Shown here piece after piece: positions 1 through 9,132 of a DNA stretch of 64,000 nucleotides. Position numbers and translations under genes: made by a program. Source of the stretch: Vibrio sp. RE86 (lineage in GTDB: Bacteria; Pseudomonadota; Gammaproteobacteria; Enterobacterales; Vibrionaceae); NCBI RefSeq assembly GCF_013114545.1, contig NZ_VTXI01000006.1:62001-126000 (forward strand). Reading direction: 5' to 3'. The notes under the pieces were generated by a model that was not told where the DNA came from, ran no database searches, and saw only the letters and a program-made list of their open reading frames with translations. The stretch's first letter is position 1. The number at the start of each line of letters is the position of its first letter.

Positions 1-2
1 AG

Positions 3-1010
3 CTGAATACTTCAGTGACGGGAGCTAACGCGCAGTCACACACTCAAATTGTTGAAGATATTGTTGCAGCCACAGAACTTCCTTCTATGCCACAACTTAC
101 TGGCCTTTGGAAAGCGTTAGAAGAGCAAATCCAGGCGTCTGGAAGTGTTGAACGCTCTACTGTCAGCTTCGTCAATGGTGAAGGTAAAAAGCAAGAGGTA
201 GACGCTCTTAGATTAGGCTCTTTCGGCCTTATTGGTGAGCAAGGCTATTACGCTTGGAATGGCGCGAAACAAGAAGCCAAAGCTTACGTTAAGCAGCCGG
301 AACAAGGGCCAACCTTGAATACCGCTTCGACATTAGAAAACGGACAACCCGCTAATCTTGTTGTTGACCCATCTCGTGGAATCATGCTTGAGCAATTGGC
401 GTTAACTCCAAGCCTAATGGATCGCTTACAAGCTGGTGGAGTCGTTGGCAAAGTTATTCTTGGTTTACTCGCCATTGGTTTGATCATTGCGCTTGTGCGT
501 GGTGCAAGTCTGTTTATCGCGCGTCAGAAGATTCGTGCTCAATTGAAAACACCAGAGCAACCAACAAACAACCCATTAGGTCGCGTTCTAGCGGTGTACG
601 ACGCAGAGAAAAAACAGACCGTTGAAGCACTTGAGCTTCGTCTGTTAGAAGCTGTTGTCGATGAGCAAGCGAGTCTAGAAAAAGGTTTGTCGATGCTCAA
701 ACTGCTTGCAGCATTGGCGCCTATGCTGGGCTTACTCGGTACAGTAACGGGCATGATCGAAACGTTCCAAGTGATCACGCAGTTTGGTAACGGCGACCCT
801 AAAGTGATGGCAGGAGGTATTTCTATGGCGCTTGTGACCACTGTACTCGGTTTGATCGCAGCGATGCCATTACTACTGGCTCACAACATTTTAAGTTCTC
901 AGGCAGAAGCGATTCGCAATATTCTTGAGAAGCAGGGAATTGCATTGGTAGCTGAGCAGGCTGAACAATCAATGCAGGTTGAAGGTCAGACGCTAGGGAA
1001 TGCAGCGTAA
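3..1010 (+). CDS. ttpC: TtpC, TonB2-associated MotA/TolQ/ExbB-family protein (5' end outside window)
   Basis: Energy-transducing accessory protein of the TonB2 system, in the inner membrane. The reading frame is open to the left edge, so this is the C-terminal 335 residues. A GTG at base 15 could be read as a start, but TtpC proteins carry a signal peptide and coiled coil further upstream, so I treat the gene as truncated by the window. The visible part has a periplasmic segment, a transmembrane helix near bases 440-520, and the proton-channel core with the PMLGLLGTVTGMI and KVMAGGISMALVTTVLG signatures. It ends by overlapping the exbB2 ATG by one base. The gene order ttpC-exbB2-exbD2-tonB2-TPR is that of Vibrio TonB2 clusters. 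Confidence 0.9.
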   Translation: MNTSVTGANAQSHTQIVEDIVAATELPSMPQLTGLWKALEEQIQASGSVERSTVSFVNGEGKKQEVDALRLGSFGLIGEQGYYAWNGAKQEAKAYVKQPEQGPTLNTASTLENGQPANLVVDPSRGIMLEQLALTPSLMDRLQAGGVVGKVILGLLAIGLIIALVRGASLFIARQKIRAQLKTPEQPTNNPLGRVLAVYDAEKKQTVEALELRLLEAVVDEQASLEKGLSMLKLLAALAPMLGLLGTVTGMIETFQVITQFGNGDPKVMAGGISMALVTTVLGLIAAMPLLLAHNILSSQAEAIRNILEKQGIALVAEQAEQSMQVEGQTLGNAA

Positions 1011-1567
1011 TGGATGCACTATTCACACTGCTTCCTGAAGTTCTAGTATCCAGTAATTGGATGCTAGCACTTCGAGACTTTATGCAGCAGGGTGGCCAGG
1101 TACTCTGGTGGCTATTAGCCGTTGTGATTCTCTGTTGGTTGCTCATTATTGAGCGTGTTGTATTTCTTTGGGTGCAATATCCAAAGCAGAGAAAAGAATG
1201 GATTGCAGCTTGGCATCAACGTTCAGAACAGCACTCTTGGTACGCTCGTTCAATCAGAGAAGGTTGGTTGGCGCAGGCCCATCAATCACTCAACCAGAAC
1301 CTCAATATTATCAAAGTATTGGTCGCGATATGCCCAATGCTCGGTTTACTCGGTACGGTTACGGGTATGATCTCAGTGTTTGATGTCATGGCGAACCAAG
1401 GTAGTAGTAATCCGAAGCTCATGGCATCGGGGATCTCTCTGGCGACGTTACCTACGATGGCTGGAATGGTTGCAGCACTGACTGGCATGTTCTTCCATGC
1501 GCGCTTAGTTAAAGTCTGTCATAGACAAGAAATCAAATTAGAAAAATCTTTAAGGAGTCAGCGATGA
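1010..1567 (+). CDS. exbB2: ExbB2, TonB2 proton channel subunit
   Basis: Proton-channel subunit that, with ExbD2, powers TonB2 for uptake of siderophores and heme across the outer membrane. It has 185 residues, short as expected for Vibrio ExbB2. One transmembrane helix lies at about residues 25-48. The family core PMLGLLGTVTGMISVFD and the following KLMASGISLA motif are present. The second half resembles TtpC upstream, consistent with both being MotA/TolQ/ExbB paralogues. The ATG overlaps the ttpC stop and the 3' end overlaps exbD2 by four bases, so translation is probably coupled. Confidence 0.93.
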   Translation: MDALFTLLPEVLVSSNWMLALRDFMQQGGQVLWWLLAVVILCWLLIIERVVFLWVQYPKQRKEWIAAWHQRSEQHSWYARSIREGWLAQAHQSLNQNLNIIKVLVAICPMLGLLGTVTGMISVFDVMANQGSSNPKLMASGISLATLPTMAGMVAALTGMFFHARLVKVCHRQEIKLEKSLRSQR

Positions 1568-1968
1568 GACTCGGCAGACGTCAATCAAAGCAAGATGAGG
1601 CACAGGTCGATCTTACCTCGATGCTCGATATCGTTTTTATCATGTTGATCTTTTTCATCGTAACGAGCTCATTTGTTCGAGAGTCGGGTGTCGAAGTGAA
1701 TCGTCCAACAGCATCGAATGTAGTGAGTCAAAAAGAAGCGGGCATCTTTGTTGCTATCACCTCTGCGAACGATATCTATATCGACAAACGCGTTGTTGAT
1801 GTCGAACGTGTTCAAGCGACATTGGAGCACCTATTATTAGATAAGCCAGATGCATCCTTGGTGATTCAAGCGGATGAACACGCATACAGTGGAACCGTTG
1901 TTAAGGTGATGGATGCCGCGAAAGGGGCGGGTGTTCAAAACATCGCATTGGCGGCGGAGAAGATATAG
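1564..1968 (+). CDS. exbD2: ExbD2, TonB2 system transport protein
   Basis: Inner-membrane ExbD/TolR-family partner of ExbB2. It has 134 residues with a single N-terminal transmembrane helix. The helix is preceded by the conserved DLTSMLDIVFIMLIFF segment, which contains the proton-carrying Asp. The rest is a small periplasmic domain with the VIQAD element. The start overlaps exbB2, and its stop codon shares a base with the GTG of tonB2. Confidence 0.93.
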   Translation: MRLGRRQSKQDEAQVDLTSMLDIVFIMLIFFIVTSSFVRESGVEVNRPTASNVVSQKEAGIFVAITSANDIYIDKRVVDVERVQATLEHLLLDKPDASLVIQADEHAYSGTVVKVMDAAKGAGVQNIALAAEKI

Positions 1969-2585
1969 TGGGGCGGCTATTTATCGCAGCGCCTATTGCA
2001 CTGTGTTGCGCTTTCGCAATATTTAGCTTTATGGCGTGGATGGTCGATAGTGGCCATCGCCGAGCACCAGAGCAAAGTGAATCTCTAAGCTTCAATATGG
2101 TTATGGTGGAAAACGAACAAGATGTTCAAAGGCGCCAGCGCAGTGTACCTGAGCAACCGAAAGCGCCAGAAGTACCCGAGCAGATGCCAACGTCTCAAGC
2201 GAATACTAAACTTACGCAAATTTCGCCAGTGACTCAGCCTTCGTTGGGCTTGAATACGGCCATCGATGGCTTGGCAATCAGCGCACCTACATTTGGTGAC
2301 TTTGGTGTTAATCAGCAAGCGATGCCGCTTTATCGTGTTGAACCAAAATACCCAGCAAAAGCACTGAAACGGGGCGCAGAAGGGTATGTTGTGATGAGCT
2401 TTACGATTGATCCAACCGGTAAACCTGTCGACATTGAAGTTCTTGAAGCCAACCCGAGACGCATGTTTGAGCGTGAAGCGGTCAGAGCGCTTAAAAAGTG
2501 GAAGTACCAACCGAAAGTGGTTGATGGTGGTTCTATCTCTCAAATTGGGCAGACGGTCAGATTGGAGTTTAAATTAGCAAAATGA
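1968..2585 (+). CDS. tonB2: TonB2 energy-transducing protein
   Basis: Periplasm-spanning protein that contacts TonB boxes of outer-membrane receptors. It has 205 residues and starts at a GTG overlapping the exbD2 stop. There is an N-terminal membrane anchor (about residues 5-25) and a short Pro/Glu/Gln-rich linker. The C-terminal TonB_C domain has the conserved PKYPAKALKRG and ALKKWKYQPK motifs. The short linker is typical of Vibrio TonB2, which depends on TtpC. The next gene starts four bases before this one ends. Confidence 0.93.
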   Translation: MGRLFIAAPIALCCAFAIFSFMAWMVDSGHRRAPEQSESLSFNMVMVENEQDVQRRQRSVPEQPKAPEVPEQMPTSQANTKLTQISPVTQPSLGLNTAIDGLAISAPTFGDFGVNQQAMPLYRVEPKYPAKALKRGAEGYVVMSFTIDPTGKPVDIEVLEANPRRMFEREAVRALKKWKYQPKVVDGGSISQIGQTVRLEFKLAK

Positions 2586-3751
2586 TGAAACGCATCGTAG
2601 CTACAGTGCTGTTGCTTGCTTCAGCTACTTCTATTGGACAGGAGCTGAGCCAATACACAGCGACACGAGTTCAAAAAGCGCATCAATTAGCGCAAGAAGA
2701 GCAGGTGAAGCAAGCTATTACAATGTTGAGCGAGATTGATACCTCGCGAGCGTATGACCAAGCTTTTGTTGCGCGCATGCTAGGTGTCTTTTACTGGCAA
2801 GATGGTAAGACAAAACCAGCGATTAAACACTTGAGTAAAGCGGTTGAAAGTGGCTTGTTGCAAGATGAGCAAGCTTGGATTACTGAGCGTATGCTTGCGG
2901 ATCTTTATCTCAATGAACAAGAGTTTAATAATGCGCTACAACACTACTATCAGCTATTAGAGTCACCACCAGAGTCGCAAAAAACAGATGACTTATGGCT
3001 TCGTATTGCTCAATCCCATTACCAAATGGCACAGTGGAAGAAAGTGATTCCTGCTGCGGATATGTATCTAAAGCTTGTCTCCGATGACCGCCTTCAACCA
3101 CTATCTTTAAAGCTTGGCGCTCAACTTCAGTTAGAACAATGGAAGAGTGCTATTCCGACCTTAGAGCAGCTAATTGTACTTCAGCCAGATAAAGTCAACT
3201 GGTGGAGGCAGCTTGTTGGGCTTCAGTTGAGAGTAAAAGATGAGCGAGCAGCATTGGATACTTTATCTCTTGCAAAGCTGAATGGTTTACCGCTTGAACA
3301 AAGTGATTTACGAATGTTGGCTCAGCTTTATGCCAAGCGAGGTATTCCTGAGCGAGCTGCCGCAGAGATAAGCCAACTGGAAGGTGCTGATAGTGACCTT
3401 CAGTTATTGTCAGAGCAAGCGACCTACTGGCAAGTCGCGAAAGAGTGGGATAAAGCGCTTGAAGTATGGAAGATAGCGGCAAAGCGTGACTCCAAATATC
3501 AATGGAATGTCGCCCAGTTGATGGTGCAGCAGGGTCACTACAAAGAAGCGCTCCCTGTTTTAGATAAAGTGAACGGACGCTCTGCAGACGTCGCGTTAGC
3601 TAAAACTCGGGCATTGTATAAGTTAGATCGCCTTGAATCGGCGCTAATTGAAGCAAAAAAAGCAGACAATACCGAGCCATCAAGGCAAGCCAAGAGCTGG
3701 ATAAAATACCTGACACAACTTCGACAAGCGAAACAGCAGTCTGAAGGATAA
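2582..3751 (+). CDS. TPR repeat protein of the TonB2 operon
   Basis: Secreted or periplasmic tetratricopeptide protein of 389 residues, the last gene of the TonB2 operon. A signal peptide spans about residues 1-19, followed by helical repeats through most of the length (for example FNNALQHYYQLLE and YKEALPVLDKVNG). Homologues occupy the same position in other vibrios. The role is unproven, but the tight coupling (overlap with tonB2, then a strong terminator) argues for a part in TonB2 function, perhaps as a scaffold for TtpC or TonB2. Confidence 0.8.
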   Translation: MMKRIVATVLLLASATSIGQELSQYTATRVQKAHQLAQEEQVKQAITMLSEIDTSRAYDQAFVARMLGVFYWQDGKTKPAIKHLSKAVESGLLQDEQAWITERMLADLYLNEQEFNNALQHYYQLLESPPESQKTDDLWLRIAQSHYQMAQWKKVIPAADMYLKLVSDDRLQPLSLKLGAQLQLEQWKSAIPTLEQLIVLQPDKVNWWRQLVGLQLRVKDERAALDTLSLAKLNGLPLEQSDLRMLAQLYAKRGIPERAAAEISQLEGADSDLQLLSEQATYWQVAKEWDKALEVWKIAAKRDSKYQWNVAQLMVQQGHYKEALPVLDKVNGRSADVALAKTRALYKLDRLESALIEAKKADNTEPSRQAKSWIKYLTQLRQAKQQSEG

Positions 3752-3789
3752 ATAACAAGAGGGAGGCATTACGCCTCCCTCTTGTTATT
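3751..3789. terminator. Strong bidirectional terminator after TonB2 operon
   Basis: A perfect 17-bp inverted repeat (3751-3767 and 3773-3789) with a five-base loop. It begins at the last base of the TPR gene's stop codon and serves both that operon and the convergent small gene at 3796. Confidence 0.9.
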
Positions 3790-3795
3790 ATTCAA

Positions 3796-4020
3796 CTACT
3801 TAACGTTAGAGCATACAAATTCAGCGCGCCAAAGTAGTGTTTTCGATGAAGTCATGCTGCTCAACAGCTCTTGTCCCGACATTTGTGGGAACGCGTGTAG
3901 CACAGTTACATCTTCGCTTTCACTCGATGTTTGATACGCTCGTACATGAGTGAAAGTACTTGATAAGTTGTTGTTCAGCAAAGCCTTAGATAAACAAATT
4001 CCAAAAACGTCCCGTTTCAT
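3796..4020 (-). CDS. Small hypothetical protein, 74 aa
   Basis: I do not recognise this protein. It has 74 residues, no transmembrane segment and no clear domain. It contains two Cys and Ser/Thr-rich stretches. It is supported as a gene by an AAGGAAAGG ribosome site just before the ATG, by a stop that abuts the shared terminator, and by lying convergent to the TonB2 operon with a normal promoter-sized gap upstream. It may be a small Vibrio-specific cytoplasmic protein. Confidence 0.5.
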   Translation of the reverse strand: MKRDVFGICLSKALLNNNLSSTFTHVRAYQTSSESEDVTVLHAFPQMSGQELLSSMTSSKTLLWRAEFVCSNVK

Positions 4021-4368
4021 AGCCTTTCCTTTTTAAACATAGGCCAGTATGTTCGCATGTAATTATTTTGTTAATACTTGGTGCCTGTTTTAAACGTCAC
4101 TGCATTCTCAATGCGCTCAATAATTATACAAAATAAACGGCAATCTAGTTCAAAAATTAACCTAAATTTGATGTGATCTAAATCAACTATTCCACTGCTT
4201 TTATATCTAAAATCCTACAAAACTATAAAACCAACGACCTTAGTGATAAAAAACGGTGACCTAATAACCAATCGAAATATTTTAATTTTGTAAACTTCAC
4301 AGTTCGAAGGTTCTCACTTCGGAGAATTGTTGCTCAGATGTTATCTTGAATCAGTTCAAGGAGAGGTT
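4021..4368. other. AT-rich divergent intergenic region
   Basis: This region separates the small minus-strand gene from the sensor kinase. It is AT-rich, has no credible ORF and should hold both promoters. The only defined site I can see is a CRP-like sequence at 4172-4187. Near 4313-4328 there is a short imperfect inverted repeat (TTCTCACTTCGGAGAA) just before the kinase leader. Confidence 0.6.
4172..4187. promoter_or_regulatory. Candidate CRP-cAMP site
   Basis: TGTGATCTAAATCAAC matches the CRP consensus TGTGA-N6-TCACA exactly in the left half and partly (TCAAC) in the right. It lies about 190 bases upstream of the sensor kinase gene. CRP control would fit a C4-dicarboxylate/citrate-type regulator, but the site is unproven. 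Confidence 0.45.
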
Positions 4369-5988
4369 ATGAAGTGGAGCAGTATCAGCTTTCGCAAACG
4401 AATGCTGATTATCATGACATTGTCGGGTCTGATCGAGCTGTTGCTACTCGTCGCAGCGGGCTTTGTCTATGTGAAATACGCCCAAGAAGATGAGATGGGC
4501 CGCAAAGCACTCGGTGTGGCTTCCTTCCTAGCTAAATCTCCTTATGTGATCGAGATGATCGAGAGTGGCGTAGATCAGCAAAGTCAGCAGCGTTATCGAA
4601 ACCTCACCACCTTGATTGGTGCCGCCTTTATTGTGATTGGAGACGAACAAGGCATAAGGCTAGTTCACCCCCTAGATGAACGTATCGGTAAACCGATGAA
4701 AGGCGGGGACAACCAACGAGCCTTAGTGGATGGTGAAGCGTATATCTCAGTCGCGAAAGGTTCTCTCGGCTATTCAGTACGCGGTAAAGCGGCGGTATTC
4801 AACCAAAAAGGTGAAATCATCGGTGTGGTGTCGGTCGGGTATCTCATTGATCGCTTACAAGATCGTATCGAACCGTTTCTAATCTATCTGATTATTATGG
4901 CGTTACTCGTGGTTGCGGCTAATGCTGTGGTTTCAAGTTATGCCTCTCGTAAGTTCCAACGTGCATTATTAGGCTTTGAGCCAGAAGAAATAGGTCGTCT
5001 TTATGTCGAGCTAGATGTGACGTTAGAGACCTTAAAAGAAGGGATAATTTCAATTGATGATACGGGTAAACTTCGCTCTATCAATAAAAGTGCTTGTCAG
5101 ATTCTTGGGCTTGTTAAAAGTGAATCAGTTGGTCGCCTGCTAAGTGAGGTACTCCCTGATAGCGATTTACAGTCTGTACTGACAACGGCTAGAACCGACC
5201 ATGATATTAACTTGTACCTCAATGGTAAGCGTTTGATTGCTAACCGTAGCCCTATCATTGTTGAAGGTAAAGTGGTGGGGGCGGTATCAAGCTTCCGTTT
5301 AAGAGATGATCTCACTGAACTTACTGAACAACTGGCAAAAACGAAAGAGTACGCAGAGATGCTTCGCTCCCAAACGCATGAGCATAGAAATAAGCTCAAT
5401 ACCATCAGTGGTATGGTGCAAATGGGTGAACTTGAAGCGGTACAATACCTTATAGGGCAGGAGACAGCGCACTATCAAGCTTTGATAGAATTCTTACGAG
5501 AGACGATTAAAGAGCCGCTCATTGCTGGAATGCTGCTTGGAAAAACGGAGCGAGCTCGAGAGTTAGGGCTTCAATTAGTGGTTGAAGAAGGTTCACGCCT
5601 TGAACCGCTTCCTGAGCGAGTCAATCCTGAAGATTTGGTCACTATTCTGGGTAACTTGATTGACAATGCGTTTGACTCGACTCGAGAGGCGATCACGAAC
5701 GATCCGTTACTCTCACCGCACAGGCGAAAGGTTGAAGTCTCGATCAGTGACTTTGGCAACGAAATCATTCTCGAAGTGGATGATCAAGGCTGTGGCTTGC
5801 CTGAACATATCAGCGCCGAGTCTCTCGTAAAGCGTGGAGTATCGAGCAAAGACACATCGACGCGCGGTGTCGGTCTGCACTTAATTAATGAGTTGGCGAT
5901 CCGCTATCATGGCGAGTTAGAAATGGTAAACAACAAGGAGTATGGAGCAAGGATGACGGTTTACTTACCTAAGGAAGAGTTGCGATGA
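4369..5988 (+). CDS. CitA/DcuS-family sensor histidine kinase
   Basis: Membrane sensor kinase of the citrate/C4-dicarboxylate family, 539 residues from the ATG preceded by AAGGAGAGG. An in-frame upstream TTG at 4327 lacks such a site. Domains in order: transmembrane helix 1 (about 10-32), a periplasmic Cache/PAS domain (about 33-175), transmembrane helix 2 (about 178-200) and a cytoplasmic PAS (about 210-320). The phosphoacceptor region QTHEHRNKL follows, with H339 likely modified, then a HATPase with the N-box NLIDNAFDS, DDQGCGLP and GVGLHLI. It overlaps the response regulator gene by four bases. The ligand cannot be told from sequence; citrate, fumarate and malate are all possible. Confidence 0.88.
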   Translation: MKWSSISFRKRMLIIMTLSGLIELLLLVAAGFVYVKYAQEDEMGRKALGVASFLAKSPYVIEMIESGVDQQSQQRYRNLTTLIGAAFIVIGDEQGIRLVHPLDERIGKPMKGGDNQRALVDGEAYISVAKGSLGYSVRGKAAVFNQKGEIIGVVSVGYLIDRLQDRIEPFLIYLIIMALLVVAANAVVSSYASRKFQRALLGFEPEEIGRLYVELDVTLETLKEGIISIDDTGKLRSINKSACQILGLVKSESVGRLLSEVLPDSDLQSVLTTARTDHDINLYLNGKRLIANRSPIIVEGKVVGAVSSFRLRDDLTELTEQLAKTKEYAEMLRSQTHEHRNKLNTISGMVQMGELEAVQYLIGQETAHYQALIEFLRETIKEPLIAGMLLGKTERARELGLQLVVEEGSRLEPLPERVNPEDLVTILGNLIDNAFDSTREAITNDPLLSPHRRKVEVSISDFGNEIILEVDDQGCGLPEHISAESLVKRGVSSKDTSTRGVGLHLINELAIRYHGELEMVNNKEYGARMTVYLPKEELR

Positions 5989-6671
5989 GTAGTGATACTC
6001 GAGTAATGATCATCGAAGATGACTTGGCGATTGCTCAACTGCACCAACGTTATCTTGAACAGATTGGTGGCTATGAGGTGATAGGTATCGCCACAACTAA
6101 GCTTGAGGCGAGTATGCAGCTTGATGTGCTCAATCCGGATTTAGTTTTACTTGATGTTTATCTTCCTGACGGCACTGGGCTAGAAATCTTACATGATCTC
6201 AGAAGCAATAACTTGAGTTGTGATGTTATTTTGATCACTGCCGCGAGGGATGTTGAAACCCTTCAGCAAGCAATGCGCGGTGGCGTTGTAGACTACCTAC
6301 TCAAACCCGTTGTTTTTTCTCGTCTGGAAGCGTCCCTTAAAAAATACGTCGAACAGACAAGAGAACTGATCCATACCAACGACTTAGACCAAGGCATAGT
6401 TGATCGTATGCTTCAATCCTCTGTTGCTGCCAACAGCCCTAAAAACCGACTACCAAAGGGCATTGATGGCGTTACTTTGGATAAGATAAAAGGCCTATTT
6501 GAACATGCTACTTTACTCACTGCAGATGAAGCTGGTGAACAAATTGGAGCGAGTAGGACAACAGCTAGACGTTACCTTGAATATTTGATCAGTACAGGGG
6601 AGCTAGAAGCGGACTTGAACTACGGTTCAGTAGGCCGACCCGAGCGTACATACAAGCGTTCCAATCAATAG
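5985..6671 (+). CDS. CitB/DcuR-family response regulator
   Basis: Cytoplasmic transcription regulator paired with the preceding kinase. It has 228 residues: a receiver domain (about 6-120) with acidic EDD and the phosphoacceptor D57 in LVLLDVYLPDG, the conserved K in LLKPV, and a C-terminal helix-turn-helix around GEQIGASRTTARRYLEYL. This is the architecture of DpiA/CitB/DcuR. No transport or citrate lyase genes lie beside it, so its targets are elsewhere or could include the binding proteins downstream. Confidence 0.87.
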   Translation: MSSDTRVMIIEDDLAIAQLHQRYLEQIGGYEVIGIATTKLEASMQLDVLNPDLVLLDVYLPDGTGLEILHDLRSNNLSCDVILITAARDVETLQQAMRGGVVDYLLKPVVFSRLEASLKKYVEQTRELIHTNDLDQGIVDRMLQSSVAANSPKNRLPKGIDGVTLDKIKGLFEHATLLTADEAGEQIGASRTTARRYLEYLISTGELEADLNYGSVGRPERTYKRSNQ

Positions 6672-6763
6672 AAACTACGACTTTCGAGTGAGTTTCTAGA
6701 CGATTGAGCAATCGACCTCTACATTAACTAATAGGCTCATAACTTATTCGCGAGAGGTCGTTT

Positions 6764-7525
6764 ATGCGACTAATCACACTAGCATTGCTTGGTATAAACT
6801 TCGTTGCTTACTCAGCTCACAGTGAGCAACTAAAGGGCCTTAATTTTCTGACTGAGCAATATCCACCTTACAATTATGAGCAAGAAGGTGAGATCAAAGG
6901 TATTGCCGTAGAGCTTCTGCAAACCATTCAACTATACTCTTCAACGCCTGATACCCCTGTTTCCATTCAGGTACAGCCATGGCCAAGAGCCTATCGTACC
7001 GCGTTAATCAAACCCGACACTGTCTTATTTTCAACAACTCGTACTCCTTTGCGTGAAGAGATTTTTCAATGGGCGGGGCCAATCAGTAAAACGCGAATCG
7101 TTGTGCTCGCTAAGAAATCCAAAAACATCTCAATCTCCCATGCCCTGGAATTGGCTCAATATCGAATTGGTGTAATCAGGGATGACGTTGGAGAGCAGCT
7201 TTTACTTGAGGCTGGGGTCCCGCGAGATTCGATGGTCGAGAGCTCCATTCCAGATACCCTTGCTAAACAGTTTTTAAAAGATCGTATTGATTTATGGGCG
7301 TATGAAGAAAATGTCGCGAAATGGTGGCTGAAACAAGCGGGCCATGATCCAGATGACTATGAAGCGGTTTACGTGCTTAGTGAAGGCGAGCTCTATTTTG
7401 CGTTTAACTTAGGGGTAGACCCAGCGACGGTTGAGTGGATCCAACAGCAGTTAGACATGCTAAAAAACACGCACGGTCAAGACGGTCAGACTCAATACCA
7501 AAAGATTTTGAATCAATATCAATAG
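6764..7525 (+). CDS. Periplasmic solute-binding protein, SBP_bac_3-like (orphan)
   Basis: Secreted family-3 type binding protein, 253 residues. A signal peptide covers about residues 1-20, then comes the domain beginning LNFLTEQYPPYNY with the usual AVELLQ element. A GAGAGG ribosome site precedes the ATG. No permease or ATPase is nearby. Many Vibrio genomes carry such orphan proteins, and their ligands are mostly unknown (polar amino acids in relatives). It is probably co-transcribed with the next gene, ten bases away. Confidence 0.75.
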   Translation: MRLITLALLGINFVAYSAHSEQLKGLNFLTEQYPPYNYEQEGEIKGIAVELLQTIQLYSSTPDTPVSIQVQPWPRAYRTALIKPDTVLFSTTRTPLREEIFQWAGPISKTRIVVLAKKSKNISISHALELAQYRIGVIRDDVGEQLLLEAGVPRDSMVESSIPDTLAKQFLKDRIDLWAYEENVAKWWLKQAGHDPDDYEAVYVLSEGELYFAFNLGVDPATVEWIQQQLDMLKNTHGQDGQTQYQKILNQYQ

Positions 7526-7534
7526 GGGATATCT

Positions 7535-8341
7535 ATGAGGCTATGGGTACTGCTGCTTACGCTGTTCTCAACCACGTTGATGGCGAAACAGCCTATAACC
7601 TTAACGCTCCCATCTCAGCTAGATGATGGGCACCGTTTTTATCATGAACTCTTGTATGAGGCACTTACGCAAGCCGGGCACGAGGTTCGGATTGAAATTC
7701 CAAGGGAACACATTCCTCAGAAACGCGTGCTAAAAATGGTGGAAAGCAATCAGCTTAGTTTGACGTGGATGCTTAGTACCCCATATCGAGACGAACGTTA
7801 CCTATCCATTGATGTCCCTTTGACGAATGGCTTGATAGGTAAGCGTGTGTTACTTATTCCGCCAGAGCTTCAGGTTAGGTTTGATGATATTGACTCCATT
7901 GAGGATCTGCGCTCATCAAAATTGGTCGCTGGTCTAGGGATGAGTTGGTTTGATGTGGAGGTCTGGAATACCAATCAGCTTAATGTTTACTTAGAAGATG
8001 GAGAGTGGCGTTCGTTATATGAAAAACTGAGTGTGGATGGTGAAGTGAACTATTTTCCTCGTGGGATAAATGAAGTCGCTGACGAAGCACTATTGAACCA
8101 ACATTTGGCGATTGAGCAACGCTTGATGTTGGTCTATGACCGGGATTTTAAATTCTATTTGTCTCCCGAAATGTTGCCTCACATCAACCAATTAGAGACG
8201 GCGCTAAAAACAGCGCAACAAAACGGGCTTATTGATCAGCTGGTGGATAAACATTGGGGCGAAAGCTTTGAGAAGCTTAACCCAGACAAAAGGGTCGTTA
8301 TAAAATTGGATTTGCCGACACTCGGCTCTCAAAAAAACTAA
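7535..8341 (+). CDS. Secreted periplasmic-binding-protein-like protein
   Basis: 268 residues with a signal peptide (about 1-17, ending in TTLMAKQ) and a fold resembling family-3 binding proteins (ALTQAGHEVRIEI, then ALKTAQQNGLIDQLVDKHWG near the end). It starts ten bases after the preceding binding protein with an AGGGGATAT ribosome site, so the two form an operon. It is much more divergent than its neighbour and also lacks any transporter partners. Ligand unknown. Confidence 0.65.
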   Translation: MRLWVLLLTLFSTTLMAKQPITLTLPSQLDDGHRFYHELLYEALTQAGHEVRIEIPREHIPQKRVLKMVESNQLSLTWMLSTPYRDERYLSIDVPLTNGLIGKRVLLIPPELQVRFDDIDSIEDLRSSKLVAGLGMSWFDVEVWNTNQLNVYLEDGEWRSLYEKLSVDGEVNYFPRGINEVADEALLNQHLAIEQRLMLVYDRDFKFYLSPEMLPHINQLETALKTAQQNGLIDQLVDKHWGESFEKLNPDKRVVIKLDLPTLGSQKN

Positions 8342-8413
8342 CGGTTTATTGCGGTATACGTATAAACTCTAATAATCACGGTATGAGCTTGATAAAAGGT
8401 TAGTTTTACTCAG

Positions 8414-9067
8414 ATGGAAAGTGTTTTTATTGTTGTAGCGATACTTGTGCTGTTTTTTGTGTTTGTACAAAAGCGCTACCTAAAACAAGATGAGTTGAAA
8501 GACAGCAGTTATAAGAAGAAAGGCCCGTTGCTCAATCAACAGGAATCGGCGTTTTATAATGCACTTATCACCGCGGTGGGACAGCACGGTGTTGTGATGT
8601 CAAAGGTCAACTTAACCACAGTACTGACTCCGTTTGCGACTGACAAAAAACAGTGGTTTATTGCTAATAATCGTATTGCGAAAAGCTATTTCGATTATGT
8701 CGTTTGTGACCCTCGCACCTTAGAGGTTCGTGTTGCCATAGAGCTTGATAATGGGAAAGAGTTAGATAAAGGCAAGGTTGAACGTCAGAAGCTTCTTATT
8801 CATGTGTGTAAATCTGCGGGCATTCCTCTCATTGGTGCGAATATTAAGCACAGTTATCAGGTCAGCCGCTTGCGCCGTCTGCTTGCCGCACATATTGATT
8901 TGATCGAATCTGATAAAGAAATACGTTTTTGTAAACGTTGTGGTAGCCCAATGACGATTAAAATTGCAAACCAAGGCGAACATAAAGGCCGACGTTTCTT
9001 TACTTGTAGCCGACAGCCACACTGTACCTACACAGAAAACTACAATGTCGTGTTTGAAGAAGAGTAG
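8414..9067 (+). CDS. DUF2726 protein with C-terminal topoisomerase-type zinc ribbon
   Basis: 217 residues. There is an N-terminal transmembrane helix (about 2-18), then a DUF2726 domain (about 37-160). The domain begins LLNQQESAFYNAL and includes VVCDPRTLEVRVAIELD, a pattern like restriction-endonuclease-fold proteins. The C-terminal zinc ribbon has CKRCGSPM and CSRQPHCTY. Nucleic-acid binding is likely and function is unknown. A terminator follows. Confidence 0.75.
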   Translation: MESVFIVVAILVLFFVFVQKRYLKQDELKDSSYKKKGPLLNQQESAFYNALITAVGQHGVVMSKVNLTTVLTPFATDKKQWFIANNRIAKSYFDYVVCDPRTLEVRVAIELDNGKELDKGKVERQKLLIHVCKSAGIPLIGANIKHSYQVSRLRRLLAAHIDLIESDKEIRFCKRCGSPMTIKIANQGEHKGRRFFTCSRQPHCTYTENYNVVFEEE

Positions 9068-9091
9068 TAGGGTGTGACAATCAGGACGATC

Positions 9092-9120
9092 AAAAAAGGG
9101 AACATTGCGTTCCCTTTTTT
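9092..9120. terminator. Bidirectional terminator
   Basis: A 12-bp perfect stem (9092-9103 with 9109-9120) and a five-base loop, A-tract on the left and T-tract on the right. It lies between the convergent DUF2726 and diguanylate cyclase genes. Confidence 0.88.
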
Positions 9121-9132
9121 ATTGTGACCCTG

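Noticed and set aside
1149..1383. Short frames within exbB2 in other phases
   Set aside because: They lie entirely inside a well supported conserved gene, with no ribosome sites or domain signatures.
4168..4187. Reading the site upstream of the CitA-type kinase as FNR (TTGAT...ATCAA)
   Set aside because: The half-sites are eight bases apart instead of four; a CRP reading fits better.
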